The notes: generated from the sequence alone by a model not told the origin. Numbered from the stretch's first letter, positions 1 through 7,326 are shown. The stretch: 23,410 bases of DNA from an uncultured Slackia sp. (GCA_937895975.1 CALBLG010000201.1:1-23410); one strand, 5' to 3'. Translations and numbers: made by a program.

Positions 1-19
1 CAAGGGGGAAGGTATCAGA
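1..19 (+). promoter_or_regulatory. Ribosome-binding leader of the first LuxR gene
   Basis: A purine-rich Shine-Dalgarno stretch, AAGGGGGAAGG, lies just upstream of the ATG at 20 and decides that start. The leader is nearly identical (15 of 16 bases) to the leader in front of the GTG start of the second LuxR gene on the minus strand (around 3949-3965). Only these 19 bases are available, so no promoter can be judged. Confidence 0.75.
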
Positions 20-1630
20 ATGGCCGATGCGAAATCGATGGCGTCACGTTTGGTGCATTCGGGTTCGTGGGATGAATTCTGGCGCACGTACGGCCCTCGG
101 TTATCGGCATGCTTTTTCGGTTTAGTTGCGGTGCGCGTTTGGACCCAATGCTGCATTTACGACCGTTATACGGCGACCGATTCCGGTACTTTGACCATTG
201 CGAGCAATCTCGTCCGCGTGGCGCTTATCGTGATTTTGGTGCTGTTGTTTTCCCGCGTGCCATTTTCACAACGCATGCGCAAGGCCTTGGAATGGCTTTC
301 TGTTACGGCGATGACTTTGTGCGCGGCGTGTTTGCTGGTTGCTATTGAATATCCAACCTTGCCGCTTACTGCCATGGCGGCCGTGCTTGGCGCGCTTGGA
401 ATTGTGTGGGGCGGCGGCATGTGGATCGAGTTTTTCGACAGGCTCGATGAGGGCGAGGCTCTGATCTACGCGTTCGGCTGTTTGGGAATAAGTGCTCTGT
501 TGGGCCTGTTCTTGGGAATGATGCCCCCAGTTGCCGTGTTCTCGGTGGGGCTTTTCATGCCAACGCTGTCGTATGTGTCGCTGCGCCAGGCGGCCGACCA
601 GCTCGATGAACGCAAATCGATTATTCCCGAGCCGACGCGCGATGGGGCCTACGACGCCGAACCCAAGGCGCGCTTCGTTTTGCTTCTTGCGGGGTTGGCC
701 CTGCTCGAGTTCGCGCTCGGCGTGGCTCGCGGCTTTCCCGACGGCCTTTCCATTGCGTTGTCGTTTCCGTTTCAGGCGACCCATCAGCTGCTTGTGCTCT
801 GCTTGTGCGTTGCAGTGGTGTTTTGGGTGCTCGTGCGTGGCCGCCGGCTGAGTTTTGGCGCGCTGTGGTGGCTCGAAGTGCTGCTCATGGTGGCCGGCGT
901 GGTGCTTATTGTGGCGAGCGATTTCGTGCAGTTTGGCGCCATGCTGATTACCGTGTCGAACACGTTCATGCTGGGCCTTTTGTGGTATGCAGTGTACGAT
1001 TTTTCGCGGCACAGCTCCATTCCGCCGTATATAGCGCTGGGCGTGGTGTGGGTTGTGCATTTGCTGCCACGCGAGCTTGGCCGCTACCTGATGTTTTTAT
1101 GGGGTCCCAGCGTTGGCAATTCGGTGTTCCTGGTTGCGGCGCTTGTGTGTCTTCTTTCGCTTTCGATGGCAGTGGTGTTGCGCAACTGCCAGCCGAGCCG
1201 TCCCTTCTTTGCGGCGCTTGGAGTGTCGCGTGCGTATGAAGAGCGGCTTCGCGCCGCCGTTCGCGACGATGGGGACGATGAAGCGGCTTCTAGGCGTGGG
1301 GCGTCGAGGGGCGCGCGAAGCGATGGGCCGGTTGGTGAGCTTGGGTCGATTGGTTCGCCCGACGTGCGCGATGACGCGTTGCCGGCCAACGGCGAAGGCG
1401 TCGTTGAGTCTTCGCTGAAAGCTCGATGCGATGCGCTGCAAGCGCGCTATGGCCTTACCGATCGCGAGCGCGATATGGCGTGGTATTTGGCGCAGGGCCG
1501 CAGCAAGAGCGCCATTGGCCAGGAGCTGCACCTTTCGGAAAACACGGTGAAAGGGTATACGCGCGGCATGTACTCGAAGCTGTGCATCCATTCAAAACAA
1601 GAATTGCTCGATATGCTCGATGCTGAATGA
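20..1630 (+). CDS. LuxR-family regulator with multi-pass membrane N-terminus
   Basis: The 536-residue protein has about ten or more hydrophobic stretches between residues 30 and 400, then a hydrophilic Arg/Ala-rich linker (about 405-465), then a C-terminal LuxR-type helix-turn-helix (about 477-536) with the signature GLTDRERD...GRSKSAIGQELHLSENTVKGY. It is therefore a one-component regulator whose sensor is in the membrane and whose DNA-binding domain faces the cytoplasm. Such fusions are numerous in Eggerthellaceae and usually lie beside an exported reductase or transport gene. The target here is probably encoded upstream of the window or is itself unlinked. The sensed ligand cannot be read from sequence. 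The start is set by the strong ribosome site at 1-19. It is a paralogue of the protein at 2405-3949 and is convergent with argR. Confidence 0.93.
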   Translation: MADAKSMASRLVHSGSWDEFWRTYGPRLSACFFGLVAVRVWTQCCIYDRYTATDSGTLTIASNLVRVALIVILVLLFSRVPFSQRMRKALEWLSVTAMTLCAACLLVAIEYPTLPLTAMAAVLGALGIVWGGGMWIEFFDRLDEGEALIYAFGCLGISALLGLFLGMMPPVAVFSVGLFMPTLSYVSLRQAADQLDERKSIIPEPTRDGAYDAEPKARFVLLLAGLALLEFALGVARGFPDGLSIALSFPFQATHQLLVLCLCVAVVFWVLVRGRRLSFGALWWLEVLLMVAGVVLIVASDFVQFGAMLITVSNTFMLGLLWYAVYDFSRHSSIPPYIALGVVWVVHLLPRELGRYLMFLWGPSVGNSVFLVAALVCLLSLSMAVVLRNCQPSRPFFAALGVSRAYEERLRAAVRDDGDDEAASRRGASRGARSDGPVGELGSIGSPDVRDDALPANGEGVVESSLKARCDALQARYGLTDRERDMAWYLAQGRSKSAIGQELHLSENTVKGYTRGMYSKLCIHSKQELLDMLDAE

Positions 1631-1661
1631 GCTTGAACGGCGAGGGCCCGATTTTTCTTGG

Positions 1662-1748
1662 CGGGACGGGGAACAGTTCTCCGTCACAGGTTAGGCATTC
1701 GATAAGCTCGCGGAATCGTCGCTGGGGCAGGGGCTGTTCCCCGTCCCG
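1662..1748. repeat. Inverted repeat between convergent luxR-like and argR genes
   Basis: Perfect 15-bp arms (1662-1676, CGGGACGGGGAACAG, and 1734-1748) enclose a 57-base loop. The left arm also has a near-complement immediately inside the loop (GTTCTCCGTCAC, 1677-1688), so it can pair locally or distally. The element sits in the 153-bp gap between two convergent genes and may terminate both, although no clear T-run follows either arm. The sequence resembles short GC-rich REP-like repeats; whether it is repeated in the genome cannot be seen here. Confidence 0.75.
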
Positions 1749-1783
1749 ACTGAAAAAGACGACCCAGCTTTATTTTTTGAAGT

Positions 1784-2212
1784 CTATTGCTCTTGCAGGC
1801 GACGGATGACGGCGGCCACGTTTTCGGCATCGATGCTGGAATAGCACATCACGAATACGGTGTCGTCGCCGGCAAGCGAACCCGCAACGCCTTTCAGTTC
1901 GGCTGCGTCGAGCGACACGGTTACGCCGCTGGCCAGGCCCGATGGCGTGCGCAGCACGATGAAATTGTTCACGACCTCGATAGAATCGACCAGCTCGCCC
2001 ACCATGCGCTGCAGCTTCAGGTCTTCGGGCAGCACATAGTAGCCATCGCGCGATTTCGCCAAGCCCATGCCCGCTATGTCGCGGGAAACGGTGGCCTGCG
2101 TGCAATCGTAGCCTTCGGCGGAGAGCTGCTCTACCAAATCGCGCTGGGTTTTGATGTTGCCCTTGCGAATGATGTCTCGAATAACGTCGTGTCGTACAGC
2201 GCGTTTCGTCAT
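1784..2212 (-). CDS. argR: Arginine repressor ArgR
   Basis: The 142-residue protein has the two ArgR domains. The N-terminal winged helix (about 1-70) includes the recognition region TQATVSRDIAGMGL. The C-terminal oligomerisation and arginine-binding domain (about 75-142) includes the segment GDDTVFVMCYSSIDAENVAA. In the family, the arginine-bound hexamer represses arginine biosynthesis and/or activates catabolism. No arg biosynthetic or arginine deiminase genes are in the window, so it is a stand-alone regulator here. The ATG at 2212 is preceded by AGAGGGG. Upstream are two 13-base direct repeats that could be ARG boxes for autoregulation. Length is slightly below the usual 150 residues. Confidence 0.95.
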   Translation of the reverse strand: MTKRAVRHDVIRDIIRKGNIKTQRDLVEQLSAEGYDCTQATVSRDIAGMGLAKSRDGYYVLPEDLKLQRMVGELVDSIEVVNNFIVLRTPSGLASGVTVSLDAAELKGVAGSLAGDDTVFVMCYSSIDAENVAAVIRRLQEQ

Positions 2213-2241
2213 CTCGTTTCCCCTCTAAGAACGTGAAATCG

Positions 2242-2287
2242 GAATGCATAAAATACGTGGCGCAAGCCTAAGAATGCATAAATTGTA
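2242..2287 (-). promoter_or_regulatory. Possible ARG boxes and promoter of argR
   Basis: Two direct repeats, GAATGCATAAAAT (2242-2254) and GAATGCATAAATT (2272-2284), lie 30 bp apart in the argR upstream region. Each resembles an AT-rich ARG-box half. The distal copy overlaps a minus-strand TACAAT sequence (2282-2287) that could be a -10 box; its -35 is weak. The placement fits autorepression but is inferred only. Confidence 0.45.
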
Positions 2288-2362
2288 CTCCTTGGGACAG
2301 GAAAATTCACGCGAAGTCCCGTTCAGGGGATATTTTTCGAATATGCGTGGGACAAGCCGGTT

Positions 2363-2383
2363 AATTGCCCAGGCTGGGCAATT
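2363..2383 (-). terminator. Hairpin downstream of the second LuxR gene
   Basis: AATTGCCC (2363-2370), a 5-base loop and GGGCAATT (2376-2383) form an exact 8-bp stem 21 bases past the stop codon of the minus-strand LuxR gene. There is no long T-run after it, so it is a weak intrinsic terminator or an RNA-stabilising hairpin. Confidence 0.5.
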
Positions 2384-2404
2384 GGTACAGCTTTGCCGAC
2401 GCGA

Positions 2405-3949
2405 TTAGTTCCCTTTATGTTCCTGATTGGCCCTCGCGATATCGATGAGCTCTTGGTTTGAGTGAACTCCCAGCTTTGCGTAGGCGTTCTTCGCGTGGGT
2501 TCGTACGGTGTTTTCCGAAACCACCAGGTGCTCAGCGATATACGTCTTGCTTCGCCCTTGCGCGATGAGCGCGGCCACTTCGGCTTCGCGCTTAGATAGG
2601 CCATACTCTTCTCGAAGCCATGCGTCGATAGGTTTCGCCTCGGGTCCTGCGGTTGCAGCCGGCTGTGCCGTGTGCGCGGATTCGAAACTGTCGTGCGTTT
2701 GGGCCTCGGGTGTAGGGGAGGCGCCCGGCTTTGTGCTGCTAGCTTTTGACGTTGCTTCCTTATCGGGTGCGAACAGTTTGCGTGTTTGCGGAAGGCTGTC
2801 GGACAACAAGAGCGCCATGCTCATGGCTAGGGCGAACACCATGATTCCTATGACGACGTTCGCCGCGGCGCTTGCGATGCCTGTCGCGCCAAGCGCGAGA
2901 ATCGCCATGCGACCCACGTCGCGACCCAATACGCGCGCGGCCCATGCAAAGCCGTAAACCGAGAGGGCGTTGGCGGTTGTATGCCGGGAAACGTCTTGCA
3001 GAACCACCCACATCACTCCAAGCATGAGGGTATCGGCGATGTTGATGATGGCGATGGCATAGGGCGCCGCTTGCCCGGGCAGTACGGAAAGCATCAGCAT
3101 GCCGCAGGCGACAAGCGCGATCTCGATGCGCCAGAGGAAGATAAAGCTGAGGCGCTTTTTCTGAACGCATGTCCACCACACGACGAAGAGCGCTATTGCA
3201 ACCACGCCAAGCTGATGCGTGATTCGACCTGCGATGCCCAGTTCCACGGGCTCGCCCATGGGAAAGCCTCGCGAGATGCCGAGCGCAAGGCCGAACATGG
3301 CGAAGCCGGCCAAGAACAAAGCGCTTGTTTTGCGAGGCTCCCTATCGTACAGGGGCTGCGGCGCGGGTTCCTCGCCGGCGGCAACGCCGCCGTGTACGGG
3401 CGCCCTCATGGCTTGTTGCCAGCAAAGCAGCGAAATTGCTGGCATGAACATGCTTGTGATGGATGCGTTCGACGGACTCATGAAGCTCAACGCCAAACCG
3501 CCGACGGAGCCCAAGGCGAGCGACAAAAAGCCGTACATGATAGCCTGGCGCATGCCGAGGCGCACATACGCGGCAATCCATGTGGCTCCGCCGAACGCGC
3601 CGCCAATCCCCCCGATGACGCATGCTGCGAAAAACGCCCATGTCGTGTGCATGTCGGCATTAGCGACGAGGAAGACCGTGCTCAGCGTCATGAGCACGCA
3701 GCCCGTCCATGCGATGGCGGTATTGCCGTTTTTCGCCGAGGGCCGCTTGAAGGCGACGCATGCCCCGATAAGCATCGCGAGCCCATAGAACAGCTGGTTG
3801 ACGATGGTGAAAATGCCGGCATCGCTTTGCGCGTACGAGCCGAAATAGTTCGACTGCATCCACACGCGTACGGCGGCAAGTCCGAGAAACGACGCAAGAA
3901 AAGGTTGCGCGAAAACGGCAGCGATGTTCTTCGGTTCGCGTTCGGGCAC
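2405..3949 (-). CDS. LuxR-family regulator with multi-pass membrane N-terminus (second copy)
   Basis: From the preferred GTG at 3949 the product has 514 residues. It has a hydrophobic multi-pass region (about residues 12-380), a Ser/Thr/Pro/Ala-rich linker (about 385-440) and a LuxR helix-turn-helix (about 449-514: GLSKREAEVAALIAQGRSK...SENTVRTH). A longer frame opens at a TTG at 3976, but that codon has no ribosome site, whereas AAGGGGG lies 8 bases before the GTG. The same leader precedes the paralogue at 20. The gene is divergent from the flavoprotein reductase at 4149. By analogy with similar pairs in Eggerthellaceae it probably controls that gene in response to its substrate; this is inference. 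Confidence 0.92.
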   Translation of the reverse strand: MPEREPKNIAAVFAQPFLASFLGLAAVRVWMQSNYFGSYAQSDAGIFTIVNQLFYGLAMLIGACVAFKRPSAKNGNTAIAWTGCVLMTLSTVFLVANADMHTTWAFFAACVIGGIGGAFGGATWIAAYVRLGMRQAIMYGFLSLALGSVGGLALSFMSPSNASITSMFMPAISLLCWQQAMRAPVHGGVAAGEEPAPQPLYDREPRKTSALFLAGFAMFGLALGISRGFPMGEPVELGIAGRITHQLGVVAIALFVVWWTCVQKKRLSFIFLWRIEIALVACGMLMLSVLPGQAAPYAIAIINIADTLMLGVMWVVLQDVSRHTTANALSVYGFAWAARVLGRDVGRMAILALGATGIASAAANVVIGIMVFALAMSMALLLSDSLPQTRKLFAPDKEATSKASSTKPGASPTPEAQTHDSFESAHTAQPAATAGPEAKPIDAWLREEYGLSKREAEVAALIAQGRSKTYIAEHLVVSENTVRTHAKNAYAKLGVHSNQELIDIARANQEHKGN

Positions 3950-3954
3950 GATAT

Positions 3955-3964
3955 CTTCCCCCTT
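3955..3964 (-). promoter_or_regulatory. Ribosome-binding site deciding the GTG start
   Basis: On the minus strand AAGGGGGAAG precedes the GTG at 3949 by a normal spacing. No comparable sequence precedes the upstream in-frame TTG (3976), which would place this site inside the coding region. Confidence 0.7.
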
Positions 3965-3985
3965 GTAAGTGCTCAACGTCGTGTC

Positions 3986-3991
3986 ATTCTA
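3986..3991 (-). promoter_or_regulatory. Candidate -10 box of the second LuxR gene
   Basis: TAGAAT on the minus strand lies 37 bases before the GTG start and would give a short leader containing the ribosome site. No good -35 hexamer is seen at 17 bp, so the promoter may depend on an activator. The palindrome at 4016-4032 lies where such an activator or repressor would bind. Confidence 0.35.
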
Positions 3992-4015
3992 CAACGAACG
4001 TGCGATCCCTGCAGT

Positions 4016-4070
4016 TCACACGTATGGTGTGAGTTTTCTCGTTTGCGCAGGACAATCACACGTTTGGTGG
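4016..4070. promoter_or_regulatory. Two operator-like sites in the LuxR/reductase divergent promoter
   Basis: The first site, TCACACGTATGGTGTGA (4016-4032), is a 6+5+6 inverted repeat. The second, TCACACGTTTGGTGG (4056-4070), repeats the left 14 bases with one difference, exactly 40 bp further on. Both lie between the two predicted promoters. They are the best candidates for binding of the adjacent LuxR-type regulator. Confidence 0.55.
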
Positions 4071-4071
4071 T

Positions 4072-4100
4072 TTGTGGGCTTGGTTTGGCAATCGTAGAGT
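4072..4100 (+). promoter_or_regulatory. Candidate promoter of flavoprotein reductase 1
   Basis: TTGTGG (4072-4077) and TAGAGT (4095-4100) are separated by 17 bp. Both hexamers are poor matches to the sigma-70 consensus, which suits an activated promoter. The TCACAC sites lie about 45 and 83 bp upstream of the predicted start of transcription. Confidence 0.4.
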
Positions 4101-4148
4101 TCGGCCCAACGAAACGTGAGGTTCGCAATGCGAAAGGGAGGACCAAAG

Positions 4149-5636
4149 ATGCAAACAAAGGGGAGGGCGATGTCTCGCCGCCAGTTCGCGGGGATGATGG
4201 CCGCGGGCGCGGCCGTGGCCATGGCGGGATTGCCGAGCTGCACGCCGAAGCAGGCTGCGGCGGCCGAGGTTTCGAAGAGCTTCGACTATGACGTGGTTGT
4301 GCTTGGCGGCGGTGGTGCGGGCGTGACGGCCGCGGGCAAGGCTGCCGAAGCCGGTGCGAAAACCGTGCTGATCGAAAAAATGGGCTGGCTTGCCGGCTCG
4401 AGTTCTCTGTGCTTGGGCGGCTTCTATGGCGCGGGCAACGAGGTGCAGAAACGCGCGGGCGTCGAGGGCGATACGCCCGAGGCTCTGCTCGAATACTTCC
4501 TGTCGTGCAACGGCGACAAGCTCGACTACGACATTCAGGAATTCTGCGCGTATCATTTCGGCGAAACTATCGACTGGCTTTCGGAAGAGTTGGGCGTGCC
4601 GTTCAATGACGAGGTGTATTTGAAGGGCAAAGATACTGTCAAGCGCCAGTCGAAATGCAAGAACAGCGGTATGGACGCGCTTTCCGCGGTCTACGAATGG
4701 GCGAAGTCGCAAAACGTGGAGTTCATTTTCAGCCATACGGCCGAGACGCTTGTGACCGATGGCTCGGGGGCGGTGACGGGCGTTATCGTGCGCGACACCA
4801 CAGGCCGCCGCTACCAGTTCAATGCGAAAAGCGTGATTGTCGCGACGGGCGGTTTCTGCCGCAACGCCGATATGATTGCCGAATACATGCCCGAATACAC
4901 GCAGGTAGCGACTGAGGTCGGTCTCGGCTGCACGGGCGAGGGTCTGCAAATGGGCCTGGATTTGGGCGCCGACTACATCGGCCATGGCGGCGTGAACGGC
5001 ATTCTGTGGTGCCCGGTTGCGTCGGGTCAGTCGAAGCTCATCGACAAAAAAGCCATGTGGGTTGACGCTTCGGGCAAGCGCTTCGCGAACGAGGGCGGTC
5101 AGACTCACGACATTTTCTACCAGGTGGCGCATTTCGACGGCGCGAAGTTCTATGCGGTGTACGACCAGGCGATGGTCGATGCTCTGAAGGGCGTGCCCGC
5201 GAGCGATTTCCAAATCGGCCTCGATAAGGGTGTGTTCACGAAGGGCGAAACCGTTGCCGAGGCCGCCGAGGCGCTCGGCCTTGATGGAGCGGCGTTCCAA
5301 GCGCAGCTCGACGAGTACAACGCGATGTGCGAAGCGGGCTCGGACACGCAGTTCAAAAAGAAGGCTGCGAATATGGTTGCCCTCACGCAGGCGCCGTATT
5401 ACGTGCTCACTATGAGCGTTTCGAGTCACGGCACGTTCGGCGGTTATCACGTGAATACCGATTTCCAGGTGCTCGATACCGACGGCAACCCCATCCCGAA
5501 TTTGTATTCGGCAGGCGAAGTATGCTCGGGCACGTTCATCTATGACGATTATCCGGCAGGCGGTTGTGGCCTGAACTGGGCGTACACGTCTGGCCGCTTT
5601 GCGGGCACGAATGCTGCGAATGCTGCGCTCGCGTAA
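4149..5636 (+). CDS. Tat-exported FAD-dependent fumarate reductase-like flavoprotein 1
   Basis: The 495-residue product starts at the ATG preceded by AAAGGGAGG (4133-4141); in-frame codons further upstream lack a ribosome site. It has a twin-arginine signal (SRRQF, residues 9-13) with a hydrophobic stretch and a lipobox-like Cys31. A Rossmann FAD site follows (GGGGAG, about 53-58), then the FAD_binding_2 / succinate dehydrogenase flavoprotein fold, including GKRFANEG and a C-terminal SAGEVCSGTF segment. It has no heme or FMN domain, so electrons must come from a separate carrier. A His is present in SSHGTFGGYHVNT, but the Arg of the NRLGGN motif of true fumarate reductases is absent (DYPAGGCGLNWA instead). 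The substrate is therefore probably not fumarate. It is monocistronic, divergent from a LuxR regulator, and followed by a strong terminator. Confidence 0.92.
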   Translation: MQTKGRAMSRRQFAGMMAAGAAVAMAGLPSCTPKQAAAAEVSKSFDYDVVVLGGGGAGVTAAGKAAEAGAKTVLIEKMGWLAGSSSLCLGGFYGAGNEVQKRAGVEGDTPEALLEYFLSCNGDKLDYDIQEFCAYHFGETIDWLSEELGVPFNDEVYLKGKDTVKRQSKCKNSGMDALSAVYEWAKSQNVEFIFSHTAETLVTDGSGAVTGVIVRDTTGRRYQFNAKSVIVATGGFCRNADMIAEYMPEYTQVATEVGLGCTGEGLQMGLDLGADYIGHGGVNGILWCPVASGQSKLIDKKAMWVDASGKRFANEGGQTHDIFYQVAHFDGAKFYAVYDQAMVDALKGVPASDFQIGLDKGVFTKGETVAEAAEALGLDGAAFQAQLDEYNAMCEAGSDTQFKKKAANMVALTQAPYYVLTMSVSSHGTFGGYHVNTDFQVLDTDGNPIPNLYSAGEVCSGTFIYDDYPAGGCGLNWAYTSGRFAGTNAANAALA

Positions 5637-5679
5637 AACGGAATACTCGCGCGCAAGCGCTGTTTAGCCCCTCCCTTCG

Positions 5680-5716
5680 GCCCTGCGTTCGACGCATTCG
5701 AACGCAGGGCTTTTTT
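5680..5716 (+). terminator. Intrinsic terminator of reductase 1
   Basis: A perfect 13-bp stem (5680-5692 with 5698-5710), a CGCAT loop and six T residues (5711-5716) lie 44 bases after the stop codon. The 12-mer GCCCCTCCCTTC just upstream (5667-5678) recurs in the terminator loop of reductase 2. Confidence 0.93.
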
Positions 5717-5726
5717 GATTGTTCGG

Positions 5727-5842
5727 GATGCTCAGGGCCGGGGCGCCCGTTCCGTCATTTTCCGCACGAGCCAAACAGCACTGAATGTGCCGTTTGCGCG
5801 AGCCAGGGCTTTGACGGAACGGGCGCCCCGGCCCCGAGCATC
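5727..5842. repeat. Long inverted repeat with nested hairpin
   Basis: Arms of 31 bp (5727-5757 and 5812-5842) match at 30 of 31 positions. The 54-base loop carries its own hairpin (AAACaGCAC-TGAAT-GTGCcGTTT, with one a/c mismatch) flanked by near-identical GCACGAGCCA and GCGCGAGCCA. The element starts 10 bases after the T-run of the preceding terminator, so it is not needed as a terminator. No coding frame of interest lies in it. It could be a small non-autonomous mobile element or a structured RNA. Confidence 0.8.
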
Positions 5843-5987
5843 TGGATAAGCGTTCTGTTCTTCCCCAACAACCTGGCAACGCCTTGGTGGAAGTGTCTTG
5901 TGCTTTGGCCGAAATCGCCGCGTTCGGGTTACGATATGCATTACTACGAAAAACGAACCTGCACGGTAGGTTTTTGCGTGCGGGAGA

Positions 5988-6001
5988 GAGACGAGGGTCT
6001 C
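5988..6001 (+). promoter_or_regulatory. Hairpin displaying the ribosome site of the ligase gene
   Basis: GAGAC-GAGG-GTCTC forms a 5-bp stem whose 4-base loop is the Shine-Dalgarno core GAGG. The stem ends directly at the ATG at 6002. This arrangement may modulate initiation, or may be chance; the upstream 5843-5987 shows no convincing promoter beyond a weak TACGAT at 5930-5935. Confidence 0.45.
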
Positions 6002-7285
6002 ATGAGAGAAGCAACTGCTGCACGCAATGCTGCCCTGGCGGAAAGCCAACCTGCGCGCGAGGCGAACATCGCTGCCATCGCCGCGCATCTGCGCGCCGGC
6101 GCGAAGCGCGAGTGCCGCCAGGTGGGCATCGAGCTCGAACATATTTGCGTCGACGGCACGGGCGACCCCATAACGTATAGCCAGCCCAACGGCGTGCGCG
6201 ATGTGCTCATCACGCTTCAGAAGAAGTACCCGCAGGTCACCGTGCATGATAACGATCTACTTGGCGTGGCGCGTCCCGGCGCTGCGGTTACCATCGAGCC
6301 CGCTGCGCAGCTGGAGCTTTCTGCGGGCCCGTTTGAGAAGCTCATCGATGCGAAGCGCGTGTTCTTGGAATTCGAAGACGACGCGCGCGAAGCGCTCGAG
6401 CCCATCGGCGGCAAGGCCCTGACGCTGGGCTTCGACCCGGTGAATCGCGCCGCCGACAAAGAGCTCATTCCGAAGGCCCGCTACGACTATATGAACGAAT
6501 ACCTGTCGTCCATCGGGCCGTGGGGTCCGCGCATGATGCGCGGCAGCGCGTCTACCCAGGTTTCTATCGATTACCTCGACGAGGCCGATTGCATTGCGAA
6601 GATGCGCGTGGCGCAGGTGCTCACGCCCCTGTTTGCCCTGATGTGCGACAACTCGCCTGTGTTCGAGGGAAGCCGTCGCCCGCATCCGCTTATGCGCACC
6701 GAGATTTGGAAGTACTGCGACCCCGATCGCTGCAATGCGGTGCCGGGCATGTTCGACGAGGGCTTTGGCTTTGCCGACTATGCCGCGTATCTGCTGGACG
6801 TTCCCGCCATTGTGGCGCTCGACGACGACGGCGAGGCGCGCTACGACACGCGCACGTTTGGCGAGATATTCGCGAATCGCGTCATGGCCGACGAAGAGGT
6901 ATTCCATGCAATGTCGATGGTGTTTCCCGATGTGCGCCTGAAGAGCTACGTTGAGATTCGCCCGGCCGATTCCATGCCCATTCCGTATGTGCTTGCCTAT
7001 GCGGCGCTGATAAAAGGCCTGTTCTACGGCAAGGGTTCGCTGGCATCGCTCGTGCAAAGCTGCCAGGGAATCACCGAGGCCGACGTGGCTGCCGCCAAGG
7101 AAGCCCTGATGGAAAAGGGGTACGATGCCGAGGTGTACCAGCGTTCGGCGGGCGAGATGTGCGACGAGCTTATCGGCTTGGCGCGCCGTGGGCTTCCTGC
7201 GGTCGAGTGGACTTTCCTCGATCCGCTGGCCGAGTTGGTGGCGCGTCGCGTAACTCTTGCGGATTTGGATATTTCAACGCGGTAG
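6002..7285 (+). CDS. Glutamate-cysteine ligase family protein (GCS2 type)
   Basis: The 427-residue product resembles the GCS2/plant-actinobacterial glutamate-cysteine ligases. It carries the N-terminal glutamate-binding strand QVGIELEHICV, the segment TIEPAAQLELSAGP typical of the family, MMRGSASTQVSIDY in the middle, and VEIRPADSMP near the C-terminal active site. The family joins glutamate and cysteine through the gamma-carboxyl using ATP, the first step towards glutathione or, for EgtA-like members, ergothioneine. No gshB or other egt gene is in the window, so the end product is unknown. The ATG at 6002 follows GAGG; an earlier in-frame ATG at 5937 has no ribosome site. It appears monocistronic; the next gene has its own promoter. 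Confidence 0.88.
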   Translation: MREATAARNAALAESQPAREANIAAIAAHLRAGAKRECRQVGIELEHICVDGTGDPITYSQPNGVRDVLITLQKKYPQVTVHDNDLLGVARPGAAVTIEPAAQLELSAGPFEKLIDAKRVFLEFEDDAREALEPIGGKALTLGFDPVNRAADKELIPKARYDYMNEYLSSIGPWGPRMMRGSASTQVSIDYLDEADCIAKMRVAQVLTPLFALMCDNSPVFEGSRRPHPLMRTEIWKYCDPDRCNAVPGMFDEGFGFADYAAYLLDVPAIVALDDDGEARYDTRTFGEIFANRVMADEEVFHAMSMVFPDVRLKSYVEIRPADSMPIPYVLAYAALIKGLFYGKGSLASLVQSCQGITEADVAAAKEALMEKGYDAEVYQRSAGEMCDELIGLARRGLPAVEWTFLDPLAELVARRVTLADLDISTR

Positions 7286-7287
7286 TT

Positions 7288-7296
7288 TGCTATAGT
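7288..7296 (+). promoter_or_regulatory. Extended -10 promoter of the lipoprotein-ygiQ operon
   Basis: TGCTATAGT is an extended -10 element (TGN plus TATAGT, 5 of 6 to consensus) starting only 3 bases after the ligase stop codon. The -35 is poor, as is usual for extended -10 promoters. The ribosome site AGAAAGG (7311-7317) follows. Confidence 0.6.
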
Positions 7297-7326
7297 ACGA
7301 GGTCACGATAAGAAAGGTTTGGCCTT

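Noticed and set aside
2981..4291. A 436-codon plus-strand open frame antisense to the second LuxR gene
   Set aside because: Its translation is rich in His, Arg, Cys and Gly without any domain pattern. It is the shadow of a strongly supported LuxR gene in high-GC DNA.
4056..5450. A 464-codon minus-strand frame antisense to reductase 1
   Set aside because: Shadow frame without a recognisable domain; it runs through the divergent promoter.
5937..6001. Upstream in-frame ATG as the start of the glutamate-cysteine ligase
   Set aside because: No ribosome site precedes it and it lies only 2 bases after the likely -10 box; the family N-terminus fits the ATG at 6002.
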